From Hallerella sp963660435 (GTDB lineage Bacteria > Fibrobacterota > Fibrobacteria > Fibrobacterales > Fibrobacteraceae): DNA of 28,631 nucleotides. The position numbers were made by a program, and so were the translations under genes. Shown here piece by piece: positions 21,437 to 28,631 of the stretch. The notes below the pieces were generated by a model. The model searched no databases and was not told the DNA's origin. It saw only the letters and a program-made list of their open reading frames with translations. Location: NCBI GenBank assembly GCA_963660435.1, contig CAVKYI010000025.1, positions 1 through 28,631 on the forward strand, given 5' to 3'. Each line of letters opens with the position of its first letter. The first letter of the stretch is position 1.

Positions 21437-22747
21437 TTACCAGTAAGCTCCCAGACGCACGTTCGTTCTCATACGGGATTCCGCATGATTTGGGTTTTTC
21501 GCAATATACTCTTCAAAATCCGCGCGATACTTCCGCGTATAGACATTCAGCGGACCGCCGAGCGAAAGGGCGAGCGGGCAGATGGTAGTTCCGCCGAATC
21601 CCGCGGAAATATCCTGCAAGAGCTCGATGTCTCCGTCATGACCTTCTCCGCGCATCATCGCATCGAGAACGCGGCGGGCAAAGCCCGTTCCTTCGCGACA
21701 AGGCGTGCACTGGCCGCACGATTCGTGGGAATAGAAATGCCCGAGGACATCCAGGATATCGACCGCGCTGTGCGTATCGTTGAACACGATGATGGCGCCC
21801 GACCCGAACATCGTCTTCAGGGAGGCCATGCATTCGTAGTCAAGCGTCGCCGTTTCGCACTCTTCGGGAAGAAGCGGAGGACAGGACGAACCGCCGGGAA
21901 TCACGCCTTTCAGGTTCCCTACGATTCCCTGGCAGTATTCCTCGCTCGTGAGCATTTCCATGAGCGGAGTTCCCAGCGGAGCTTCATAGACGCCGGGACG
22001 CTTGACATCGCCCGAAACGCAGAACACTTTCGTACCGTGCGCGCGAGGGGTTCCCATCTTCGTATATTCTTCCACCGGATGCGAAAAAATCCACGGAAGC
22101 GACATGATCGTTTCCACGTTGTTCACGCACGTCGGAGACGCCCAGGCACCGGCAACAGCCGGGAAAGGCGGCTTCAGGCGCGGCTGCCCCTTCTGGCCTT
22201 CGAGCGAGTTGATGAGAGCGGTTTCTTCACCGCAAATGTAGGCGCCCGCTCCGCGATGGACAAATATATCGAAAGAGAACTTCGTTCCGCAAATGTTTTC
22301 GCCGAGATACCCGGCCGCGTAGGCCTGGTTCAGCGCCCTGTTTACGCTCTCGATGCAGGGGAGAAACTCTCCGCGGGCGTAGATGTATGCGCAACGCGCT
22401 CCAAGCGCCCAGCCGGCAATGATCAAGCCTTCTATCAGCCGATGCGGATCTTCGAGCAGAAGATAATGATCCTTGTAGGTTCCGCCTTCGCCTTCGTCCG
22501 CATTGACGACGATATAGACAGGCTTTCCCGTATTGCGCGGAACGAAGCTCCACTTCATCCCGGTCGGGAAACCGGCTCCGCCGCGGCCGCGAAGACCGGA
22601 ACGCTGGACACGGTCGATCGCTTCGAACTGGGACATTTCGAACAGGGAAGACGAAATCGTGGAATAGCCGCCGAGCTTCTTGTAGGCTTCGATATCCTGG
22701 GCGTGCTTTCCAAAATTCGCCGTGCAAACTTTCATCGAATCTTGCAT
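21437..22747 (-). CDS. nuoF: NADH-quinone oxidoreductase subunit F (NADH- and FMN-binding)
   Basis: This 436-residue subunit oxidises NADH and passes electrons via FMN to cluster N3. It shows the NADH/FMN glycine-rich motif GLRGRGGAGFPTG (51-63), the flavin-contact motif NADEGEGGTYKD (82-93; most relatives have EPGT rather than EGGT), GAGAYICGEETALINSLEG and the N3 ligands C344, C347, C350 and C390 (ESCGQCTPCREG ... TTICPLA). The ATG at 22747 was chosen. A TTG at 22753 overlaps the nuoE stop, and an ATG at 22735 is also possible. GGAAGG lies upstream. Confidence 0.95.
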   Translation of the reverse strand: MQDSMKVCTANFGKHAQDIEAYKKLGGYSTISSSLFEMSQFEAIDRVQRSGLRGRGGAGFPTGMKWSFVPRNTGKPVYIVVNADEGEGGTYKDHYLLLEDPHRLIEGLIIAGWALGARCAYIYARGEFLPCIESVNRALNQAYAAGYLGENICGTKFSFDIFVHRGAGAYICGEETALINSLEGQKGQPRLKPPFPAVAGAWASPTCVNNVETIMSLPWIFSHPVEEYTKMGTPRAHGTKVFCVSGDVKRPGVYEAPLGTPLMEMLTSEEYCQGIVGNLKGVIPGGSSCPPLLPEECETATLDYECMASLKTMFGSGAIIVFNDTHSAVDILDVLGHFYSHESCGQCTPCREGTGFARRVLDAMMRGEGHDGDIELLQDISAGFGGTTICPLALSLGGPLNVYTRKYRADFEEYIAKNPNHAESRMRTNVRLGAYW

Positions 22748-22749
22748 GT

Positions 22750-23835
22750 TCAACCAACCTTCCTTGGGGTTGCCGGATCTTCGGGAGGAGGCGCAGCCTT
22801 CGCGACCGAAACGCGGGAGGGCTTCGCCGTACGAGCTCCGCTCACCGCAATCATCCGATATTCGTCCCCGACCTTGCCTTCGGGATCGACAAACTGCCTG
22901 TCCTTGACTCCGGGCTTACCGACTTCGGACCATTTGCCGCCGACATTCCTTTCGACGGAAAGTTCCGTAAATTCCGGAGCGCCTTTCCAGGTAAGCGTCG
23001 CACCATTTGCATCGACCAGGGCGACGACGTTCAAGACCGGAGACGGCGGAGCGTAATCGGAAACCTGGGGCTTCGCCGTCGCGCCGGGCGCGCCGGCATG
23101 TCCACCGTGGCCTTTCACCATGCCACCGAGGACTTCGCGCGGAGGCTCTTTCCCGGGGAACTTTTCCTCACGGGCGTAGCACCACTTGAGAATCTTGTCG
23201 AAGCGTTCGGGCGTGAGTCCCACACCGGGCTTCATGACCAGTTCACCGTTTTCCACGTCAGTCGCGTAATCGTCATTGACGAGCATCGCCGGAGCGTTTC
23301 CGCAAGCGGCCAGGCATTCCACTTCGACAATCGTAAAGAGACCATCGGGAGTCGTTTCGCCGCTCTTGATGTTCAACGCCTTTTGCGCATATTCGAGAAT
23401 GCTCGGAGCGCCGCGCAGATGGCAGCTGATGTTGTGACAGAACTGGAGGAGGAACCTTCCGGTCGGGACATGCTTGTACATGGTATAGAAAGTCGAGACA
23501 CCGTAAGCGTGCGCCGCGGAACATCCGCAGACATCCGCCGCCCAGCGAATCGCCTCGTGCGGAAGCCATCCGATGGCGTCCTGCGCAAGCCAGAGAACTT
23601 CGAGAAGCGCGCCCTGCCCAACCGGATAGCGGGAAAGCAGGTCCGAGACGCGTTCCTTGATGGCGGGAGTTTCCAGGAGCGGAGCGATTTCCCCCCAGGA
23701 TGGTTGCGCCTGTATCGGGTTCGCATGCCCAAACTGGTCTGCCGGAGACGGCAGGGTCTCGACAGGAATCGGACCGTGGGTATAGGCAAGCGTATTATTG
23801 GCAACGTCGTGAATGGCGCCTTTAACGTGACTCAT
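22750..23835 (-). CDS. nuoE: NADH-quinone oxidoreductase subunit E with C-terminal FN3-like domain
   Basis: This 361-residue protein is about twice the usual NuoE length (E. coli 166). Residues about 45-225 are the thioredoxin-like [2Fe-2S] (N1a) domain, with ligands C133, C138 (CHNISC) and C174, C178 (CLAAC). A Gly/His/Ala-rich linker follows (about 236-256). Residues 262-345 look like a fibronectin type III domain: PPSPVLNV, TLTWKG, LSVERNVGGKWSEVG and GDEYRMIAVSG. The end is proline-rich. The ATG at 23835 overlaps the nuoD stop (ATGA) and follows GGGAG, so it is preferred over an upstream in-frame start. The extra domain is unusual in a cytoplasmic complex I subunit; its role is unknown. 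Confidence 0.93.
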   Translation of the reverse strand: MSHVKGAIHDVANNTLAYTHGPIPVETLPSPADQFGHANPIQAQPSWGEIAPLLETPAIKERVSDLLSRYPVGQGALLEVLWLAQDAIGWLPHEAIRWAADVCGCSAAHAYGVSTFYTMYKHVPTGRFLLQFCHNISCHLRGAPSILEYAQKALNIKSGETTPDGLFTIVEVECLAACGNAPAMLVNDDYATDVENGELVMKPGVGLTPERFDKILKWCYAREEKFPGKEPPREVLGGMVKGHGGHAGAPGATAKPQVSDYAPPSPVLNVVALVDANGATLTWKGAPEFTELSVERNVGGKWSEVGKPGVKDRQFVDPEGKVGDEYRMIAVSGARTAKPSRVSVAKAAPPPEDPATPRKVG

Positions 23836-25025
23836 CTGTCCAATTCTCCCGCGATAATGTTGATGCTCGACAGGCAAGCGATGGAATCCGCAATCATGCC
23901 GCCTTCGACAAGTTCGTGGAAAGCCGCAAACTGCGTAAAGCAAGGCGGACGGACCTTGACCCGCCACGGATGGCCGGAACCGTCGGAAACCAGCGTAAAG
24001 CCGAGTTCCCCATTCGCCGTCTCGGATCCGGAATAGTATTCGCCCGCAGGAATCCGAATGCCTTCGAAGACGCTCTTGAACCTTCCGGCCAAGGCTTCCA
24101 TATCCTGATAGACACGTTCGTGCGACGGAATCCGGATACGCGGATCTTCGACGCTCACAGGTCCCGGAGCGAGACGCTTCAGCGCCTGGCGGATGATCTT
24201 CACGGATTCTTCCGCTTCGGCGAGGCGCACCATGAGCCTGTCAAAGACATCGCCGTGGGTTCCCGTCACCACGTTCCAGTCATAGGTTTCATAATCCCAA
24301 TACGGTTCGTCCTTTCGCAGGTCGCTCGCCACGCCCGTCGCGCGGAGACACGGTCCGGTCCAGCCCCAGGCAATCGCCCTTTCGCCGGAAATCTTCGCCA
24401 CATCGACTGTACGATCGAGGAAGATACGGTTCCGGTCAAAGCACGCATGGACATCCTTCAAATTTTTACCGACCTGCTTGCAGACGGCGAGAACGTCCTC
24501 TTCAAAGCCTTCGTATGTATCGCGGTAAAGCCCGCCGATTCGTCCGTAGCTGTTCGTGAGGCGCGCTCCGGTCAGCTTTTCCCAGATGCGCATCGTCATT
24601 TCGCGGGAATCGAACAGGTAGAAGAATCCGGTCGTGGAGCCGAGGTCCTGCGCAGCGGCAGCGACACAGATGAAATGGTCCGCGATGCGGGAAAGCTCGT
24701 TCACGATGACGCGGAGGACCTTGGCGCGTTCCGGGATTTCGATGCCGAGCATCTGTTCCGCGGCGCGACAGTAGGCAAAATTGTTCATCATCGCGGAGCA
24801 GTAGTCGAGACGGTCGGTCAAGGGCAAGACTTGCTGCCACGTTCCGCGTTCCGCCATCTTCTCGAACCCGCGGTGCAGGTAACCGATTTCTCCGACAGAT
24901 GCCGCGATGTTTTCGCCGTCGAGAGCCGTAATGTAGCGCAAGCATCCGTGCGTCGCACCGTGCGACGGACCGATGTTCAGCACCATCAAGTTCTTTTCTT
25001 CGCCTTCAGGAGTGAGAACCTTCAT
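23832..25025 (-). CDS. nuoD: NADH-quinone oxidoreductase subunit D
   Basis: This 397-residue '49 kDa' subunit, related to the hydrogenase large subunit, forms the quinone-reduction site with NuoB. Clear pieces are NIGPSHGATHGCLRY (the quinone-site His), EIGYLHRGFEKMAE, DRLDYCSAMMNN and RVIVNELSRIADH; the C-terminal end is NIIAGELDR. It is separate from nuoC, unlike the fused nuoCD of E. coli. The start overlaps the nuoC stop (ATGA). Confidence 0.96.
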   Translation of the reverse strand: MKVLTPEGEEKNLMVLNIGPSHGATHGCLRYITALDGENIAASVGEIGYLHRGFEKMAERGTWQQVLPLTDRLDYCSAMMNNFAYCRAAEQMLGIEIPERAKVLRVIVNELSRIADHFICVAAAAQDLGSTTGFFYLFDSREMTMRIWEKLTGARLTNSYGRIGGLYRDTYEGFEEDVLAVCKQVGKNLKDVHACFDRNRIFLDRTVDVAKISGERAIAWGWTGPCLRATGVASDLRKDEPYWDYETYDWNVVTGTHGDVFDRLMVRLAEAEESVKIIRQALKRLAPGPVSVEDPRIRIPSHERVYQDMEALAGRFKSVFEGIRIPAGEYYSGSETANGELGFTLVSDGSGHPWRVKVRPPCFTQFAAFHELVEGGMIADSIACLSSINIIAGELDR

Positions 25026-25672
25026 TTTCTGATGCTCCCTGTCAAATATTCAACTTCGTTCGGCAAGATTTCCTTCGGGCGTTCCAGAATGCGGTAGCCC
25101 TTGGATTCCAGACGCTTTTCGAGCGCCGGATACAGATAGTCGTTCGTCGAAAGCCACTGGCGGCGATGCGCCGGGTAATCCTTCCGCAGCGGATGTCCCA
25201 CAAATTCCACGTGGTTCAGCAAGCGGCGAAGGTCCGGGTGGCCGACAAAGTTCACCCCGAACTGGTCATAGACTTCGCGTTCCTGCCAGTTCGCAATCGG
25301 ATACAGGTCCGAAATTGTCGGAACGTTCAGGTCGGCTTCTTCGGCAAGAACCTTCACCACCAGGCGACGAGCCGGGTCGTAAACGCTTTTCAGAACATAC
25401 TCGACCGCAAACCGAGGTCCGGCGTAATCTTTCATCCCGAGATAATCGATTCCGACGATATCGAGAAGCATGTCGATCTTCAGTTCGTCCCGGACAAACG
25501 CGACGACATCGTGCAAATTTTCACGCCCGACGACGACGGCAAGTCCCCACGGATTCTTTTCGGAACGGGAGGCACCCCACTTTTCGAGGCCCTTCAAGAC
25601 GGATTCTTCAAAAGCCTTGCGCGCTTCCGGGGTAGCGACAATCGGCTCCTTTACATTATCGGATGCGACCAT
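25022..25672 (-). CDS. nuoC: NADH-quinone oxidoreductase subunit C
   Basis: This 216-residue '30 kDa' subunit of the connecting module has the recognisable region YPIANWQEREVYDQFGVNFV followed by GHPDLRRLL and GHPLRKDYP. It binds NuoD and NuoB and has no cofactor. The ATG at 25672 overlaps the nuoB stop (TAATG) and follows AAGGAGA, so it is preferred over an in-frame start six codons earlier. Confidence 0.95.
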   Translation of the reverse strand: MVASDNVKEPIVATPEARKAFEESVLKGLEKWGASRSEKNPWGLAVVVGRENLHDVVAFVRDELKIDMLLDIVGIDYLGMKDYAGPRFAVEYVLKSVYDPARRLVVKVLAEEADLNVPTISDLYPIANWQEREVYDQFGVNFVGHPDLRRLLNHVEFVGHPLRKDYPAHRRQWLSTNDYLYPALEKRLESKGYRILERPKEILPNEVEYLTGSIRK

Positions 25673-26313
25673 TACGGATTCTCCTTCCAAAATTCAGCCT
25701 TGCGGATAACGGAATCCTTGAGATGATTCGCCTTTTCCTTGATTTCTTCGGCTTTTTCGTGAGAATATTCGGCAAGTTCGCGCTTCGCCTCGGCGGTCTT
25801 CGCCCGCAAAAGCTCCACCTGTTCCCGGACGCGTTCCTTCCGTTCCTTCATGTAGGATTCGTCGGAAAGCTTCTTCTGGATATCGAACATCGCGTCGAAG
25901 AAGGCTTCGGGACGGCTCGGGCAACCGCCGATATAGACGTCCACCGGGATGATGTTGTCGATACCCGGCACCGTACAGTAACAGTCATAGACGCCGCCGG
26001 AAGTCGCGCACGCCCCCATCGCGATAACCCATTTCGGCTCGGCGATCTGCTCGTAGATGCGCTTGAGAATCGGAGCCTGCTTGTAGGTGATTGTCCCCTG
26101 GACAGCCAGCACGTCGGACTGGCGCGGCGTAAAGCGGACATATTCGGAACCGATACGCGAAAGGTCATAGGGACTCGTTTCCGTACTCATGAATTCGATC
26201 GCGCAACAAGCCGTTCCGTAGGGAAACGGCCACAGGGAATTTTTTCGTCCCCAGTTGACGATGAAGTCAAGTTTCGTTGTAAAAAAACTGGCTTCTTGGG
26301 CTTCGACTGCCAT
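25672..26313 (-). CDS. nuoB: NADH-quinone oxidoreductase subunit B with coiled-coil tail
   Basis: This 213-residue subunit holds [4Fe-4S] cluster N2, which reduces quinone. The ligands are C36 and C37 (GTACCAIEF), C102 (GACATSGG) and C131 (GGCPSRPEA). The core ends near residue 145. Residues about 146-210 are strongly charged and helical in pattern (MKERKERVREQVELLR, AKTAEAKRELAEYSHEK), a likely coiled coil. The ATG at 26313 follows GAGGT at good spacing; an upstream GTG at 26337 lacks such a site. It is the first gene of the operon, and nuoA is not present before it. Confidence 0.95.
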   Translation of the reverse strand: MAVEAQEASFFTTKLDFIVNWGRKNSLWPFPYGTACCAIEFMSTETSPYDLSRIGSEYVRFTPRQSDVLAVQGTITYKQAPILKRIYEQIAEPKWVIAMGACATSGGVYDCYCTVPGIDNIIPVDVYIGGCPSRPEAFFDAMFDIQKKLSDESYMKERKERVREQVELLRAKTAEAKRELAEYSHEKAEEIKEKANHLKDSVIRKAEFWKENP

Positions 26314-26342
26314 AGAACGATACCTCGTAAATGTCACGGAAA

Positions 26343-26348
26343 AAGATA
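26343..26348 (-). promoter_or_regulatory. Predicted nuo operon -10 box
   Basis: Minus-strand TATCTT (26348-26343) lies about 30 bases before the nuoB ATG, giving a leader with the GAGGT site. The -35 region is weak. It shares the 163-base divergent gap with the rarA promoter. Confidence 0.4.
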
Positions 26349-26460
26349 GAAATAAGTCTCCGTATGTGCACCCGAAGGGGTCAAAAGTACCGAAATGGGA
26401 GGTTTTTCCTGCAAAATTTCGCCAAAAATGTCAAGCATTCCAGTAGGATTTTTGAAATGC

Positions 26461-26466
26461 TATATT
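26461..26466 (+). promoter_or_regulatory. TATATT box ten bases before the rarA start
   Basis: TATATT ends ten bases before the ATG at 26477, and no ribosome-binding site is visible between. The transcript leader would be only a few bases long. Confidence 0.45.
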
Positions 26467-26476
26467 GTGCCAATCC

Positions 26477-27775
26477 ATGACCGAATCCATCGCAAAACCG
26501 CTTGCCGAAAGGCTCCGACCCACGTCCCTCGAAGAATTCCTGGGTCAGAACAAGATCCTCGGCGACCGCAGCATGCTCCGCCAAAGCGTCGAAAGCGACA
26601 ACGTTCCCAGCATGATTTTCTGGGGGCCTCCGGGCTGCGGCAAGACAAGCCTCGCGAACGTCATCCGCCTGCACACGAAAAAGCGCTTTGTCGCGCTCTC
26701 CGCCGTGGAATGCGGCGTCAAGGAAATCAAGTCGGTCCTCTCCGAAGCGAAAACCTACGAGGATCTGGGCCGCGGCACGATCCTCTTCATCGACGAGATC
26801 CATCGATTCAACAAGAGCCAGCAGGACGCCCTCCTCAAGGCTGTCGAAGACGGAACGGTCACGCTCATCGGCGCGACAACGGAAAATCCGGGATTCGAAG
26901 TCAATTCCGCGCTCCTTTCCCGCTGCCAGCTCATCCTGTTTGCGCCCCTTTCGCCCGAAGACCTCTCCCGCCTCGCAAGGCTCGCGCTCAAGGAACATCC
27001 CCGCGGACTTCTGCTCCGGGACGTTGAAATTTCCGAGGAAACTCTCCAGAAGCTCGTTTCGCAGGCCGATGGCGACGCCCGATTCCTCTTGAACCAAATC
27101 GAATGGATTGCCAAGAACCTAGGCAAACGGCACACGATCGACAACGCGCTTCTCGAAGAAATCCAGTTCAAGAAGCCGCTCCGCTACGACAAATCGAGCG
27201 AGGAACATTACAACCTGATTTCCGCGCTGCACAAGTCCATCCGCGGAAGCGACCCCGACGCGGCGGTCTATTGGCTGCACCGAATGCTCCAGGGCGGCGA
27301 AGATCCAAGGTTCATTCTCCGGCGGCTGATTCGAATGGCGATGGAAGACGTTGGACTTGCCGACCCGAATGCGCTTCTACTCGCGACAGCGGCAAGGGAA
27401 GCTTTCGATTTCATGGGCGTTCCGGAAGGCCTCATCGGATTAGACGAAGTGGCCATCTACCTTTCGCTCGCCCCGAAAAGCAACAGCGTGGAGCTCGCCG
27501 GGATGAAAGCGGACGCGATAATCAAGCGGACAGGGACTCTCCCCGTGCCAAAGGCCTTTAGAAATTCCGTGACGAAGGTCGGGGAACAGCTCGGCTACGG
27601 CAACGGCTACCGCTACGACCACGACAGCCCCGGCGCCTATTCCGCGCAGGAACATCTCCCGAAAGAGCTCGCCGGAACCGAAATCTACACCCCGACCGAA
27701 TATGGCCGGGAAAAAAAGCTCGCCGACCGCCTGCAGGAACTGAAACAACTCAAGGCCCAAAGAGAAAAAGAGTAA
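26477..27775 (+). CDS. rarA: Replication-associated recombination protein A (AAA+ ATPase, MgsA)
   Basis: This 432-residue AAA+ protein of the RarA/MgsA/WRNIP1 family acts at stalled replication forks with single-strand-binding protein and RecA. It shows PLAERLRPTSLEEFLGQ, Walker A WGPPGCGKTS, Walker B ILFIDEIHRFNKSQQDALL, sensor 1 GATTENPGFEVNSALLSR and the C-terminal tetramerisation region beginning LHKSIRGSDPDAAVYWLHRM. The ATG at 27.5 kb-independent context is simple: MTESIAKPLAERLRP fits the family N-terminus, so it is preferred over a TTG four codons earlier. It is divergent from the nuo operon, and the length is typical. Confidence 0.95.
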   Translation: MTESIAKPLAERLRPTSLEEFLGQNKILGDRSMLRQSVESDNVPSMIFWGPPGCGKTSLANVIRLHTKKRFVALSAVECGVKEIKSVLSEAKTYEDLGRGTILFIDEIHRFNKSQQDALLKAVEDGTVTLIGATTENPGFEVNSALLSRCQLILFAPLSPEDLSRLARLALKEHPRGLLLRDVEISEETLQKLVSQADGDARFLLNQIEWIAKNLGKRHTIDNALLEEIQFKKPLRYDKSSEEHYNLISALHKSIRGSDPDAAVYWLHRMLQGGEDPRFILRRLIRMAMEDVGLADPNALLLATAAREAFDFMGVPEGLIGLDEVAIYLSLAPKSNSVELAGMKADAIIKRTGTLPVPKAFRNSVTKVGEQLGYGNGYRYDHDSPGAYSAQEHLPKELAGTEIYTPTEYGREKKLADRLQELKQLKAQREKE

Positions 27776-27930
27776 GAGCCTCCTCACACCGCCGAAAGCA
27801 CCGGGAAAATAGAATTTCGTCGCACAGAGTGCCTCTATAGATTATTTTTGCAAGAAGAAAAAGAAAAGCTAGCCTGCAATTTGGCCAATACGTTGAAAGT
27901 CGAAAAAATGTGGGAAATTTTCAAACCCTA

Positions 27931-27992
27931 TTGACAAGCTGTTTTTTTTTATACATTCCTAATACAAGCTCATCAAACAAGAACTCAAGGAG
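27931..27992 (+). promoter_or_regulatory. Possible promoter and ribosome-binding site of the AT-rich end gene
   Basis: TTGACA (27931-27936) is followed by TATACA (27950-27955, spacer 13) or TACATT (27952-27957, spacer 15). Both spacers are short. AAGGAG (27987-27992) precedes the ATG at 27998 at a good distance. Apart from this, the 222-base gap after rarA (27776-27997) shows no gene or clear terminator. Confidence 0.4.
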
Positions 27993-27997
27993 TATCT

Positions 27998-28543
27998 ATG
28001 AATATCCAACAAGTCATAAACACATTTGGCAATTTCATTGACGAATGTGCAGTCCGTTATCCCCTCGTATCAAAGAACAAAGATAACATACTAGATCGGT
28101 GTTACAACCTTTACTGGAACAATGAAGGGTTGTTTTTTAACAATACGGAAATCTTTGGTAAAGGTTGCCCCAAGCCATATTTTCTAAACTACTTGGTGAT
28201 AAACACTGATGAAGAAACTGAGCATCCTAGAAATTTTCATGTATCCTTTGTCCTTCGCTATAATAAATCAGAAAACAAAGTTCTCACTTTAAGTGATGTC
28301 AAAAGAGCAATACAATTTTCAAAAGAAGTAAATTCAGAAAAAATCCCACTTAAATTTTTATGTGCAAACATCGAAGTTAAATTGCCGAAAATTAACGAGA
28401 TCATTACAGAGAAAATTGATATTGATCAATTGGCTTCGCACATTTCGATTCGCTGCGATTCTACAGAGTCTGAACAAGAGTTGCAAAAACAACTAAATCT
28501 GATGTATCGAATTTTTCTCAAGTTTAATGAGCGGGATGTTTGA
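27998..28543 (+). CDS. Hypothetical protein, AT-rich, unknown function
   Basis: I do not recognise this 181-residue protein. It has no signal peptide, membrane helix or familiar motif. It looks soluble and mixed alpha/beta, with an aromatic-rich region (RCYNLYWNNEGLFFNN) near residues 50-65, several Cys, and a C-terminal half of alternating charged and hydrophobic residues. The start has a strong ribosome-binding site, AAGGAG. GC is about one third, far below rarA and nuo and similar to the methyltransferase gene, which suggests a transferred gene. A copy of the gene-end repeat follows five bases after the stop. It may be the start of another accessory region beyond the window. Confidence 0.7.
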   Translation: MNIQQVINTFGNFIDECAVRYPLVSKNKDNILDRCYNLYWNNEGLFFNNTEIFGKGCPKPYFLNYLVINTDEETEHPRNFHVSFVLRYNKSENKVLTLSDVKRAIQFSKEVNSEKIPLKFLCANIEVKLPKINEIITEKIDIDQLASHISIRCDSTESEQELQKQLNLMYRIFLKFNERDV

Positions 28544-28548
28544 ATAAT

Positions 28549-28567
28549 GGTCACATCTAAAAATTCG
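28549..28567 (+). repeat. Gene-end repeat, copy 4
   Basis: GGTCACATCTAAAAATTCG lies five bases after the stop of the AT-rich gene. It matches 11499-11515 at 16 of 17 positions over GGTCAC.TCTAAAAATT. Confidence 0.55.
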
Positions 28568-28631
28568 TGATTTCTCGACTTATAGGTCAAATTGCAGGAT
28601 AAAAACGCAGTCAAGTCTTTGCACGACAATG

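Noticed and set aside
1..28631. CRISPR arrays, tRNA or rRNA genes, transposase genes
   Set aside because: No regularly spaced repeats, no cloverleaf-like or rRNA-like sequence and no transposase motifs were recognised; attachment sites around the accessory region were also not found.

Overview
The window looks like a piece of a Gram-negative bacterial chromosome in which a 13-gene respiratory complex I operon lies beside an accessory region. An outer-membrane-type barrel protein and a predicted lipoprotein indicate a diderm cell. The gene content and the recurring TATATT-type -10 boxes resemble Fibrobacterota (Fibrobacter-like) genomes. That assignment is a judgement from familiarity, roughly even odds, and rests on no marker gene.

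Layout. (1) 1-911, minus: the N-terminal 303 codons of a very GC-rich putative lipoprotein that runs off the left edge. (2) 912-1692: about 780 bases without a gene, holding a promoter for the lipoprotein, a TATATT box, a duplicated hairpin motif and at least three hairpins followed by T-runs. (3) 1693-5881, plus: a GTP-dependent restriction-modification module of LlaJI/BsuMI type. It has a C5-cytosine methyltransferase, an McrB-like AAA+ GTPase, a RelB/DinJ-family antitoxin with no toxin, and an LlaJI-family nuclease subunit that overlaps the antitoxin by ATGA. Base composition changes abruptly inside the GTPase gene, at its domain boundary. (4) 5933-12024: housekeeping and metabolic genes, namely stand-alone trpB (TrpB2 type), a beta-barrel protein, a beta-lactamase-fold hydrolase, a Nudix hydrolase, a LysR regulator with a flavodoxin-fold reductase behind it, and ispF. 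(5) 12110-26313, minus: nuoB-C-D-E-F-G-H-I-J-K-L-M-N, tightly overlapped, with a promoter at 26.34 kb and a terminator at 12.07 kb. nuoA is absent. (6) 26477-27775, plus: rarA, divergent from nuo. (7) 27998-28543, plus: an AT-rich gene of unknown function.

How the parts work together. The nuo genes would build an NADH:quinone oxidoreductase: NuoE/F/G as the NADH-oxidising module, NuoB/C/D/I as the connecting module, and NuoH/J/K/L/M/N as the proton-pumping membrane arm. Several subunits carry unusual additions: an FN3-like domain on NuoE, a coiled-coil tail on NuoB, a soluble tail on NuoM and a CxCxCxC loop in NuoN. In the restriction module the methyltransferase and the N-terminal part of the GTPase appear to have been exchanged as a unit, leaving the motor and nuclease in place. 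The antitoxin-like protein is well placed to control the nuclease subunit. Both readings are inference. Several starts (LysR, rarA, hydrolase) lie only 6-10 bases after a TATATT or TATCTT box without a ribosome-binding site, which suggests leaderless mRNAs.
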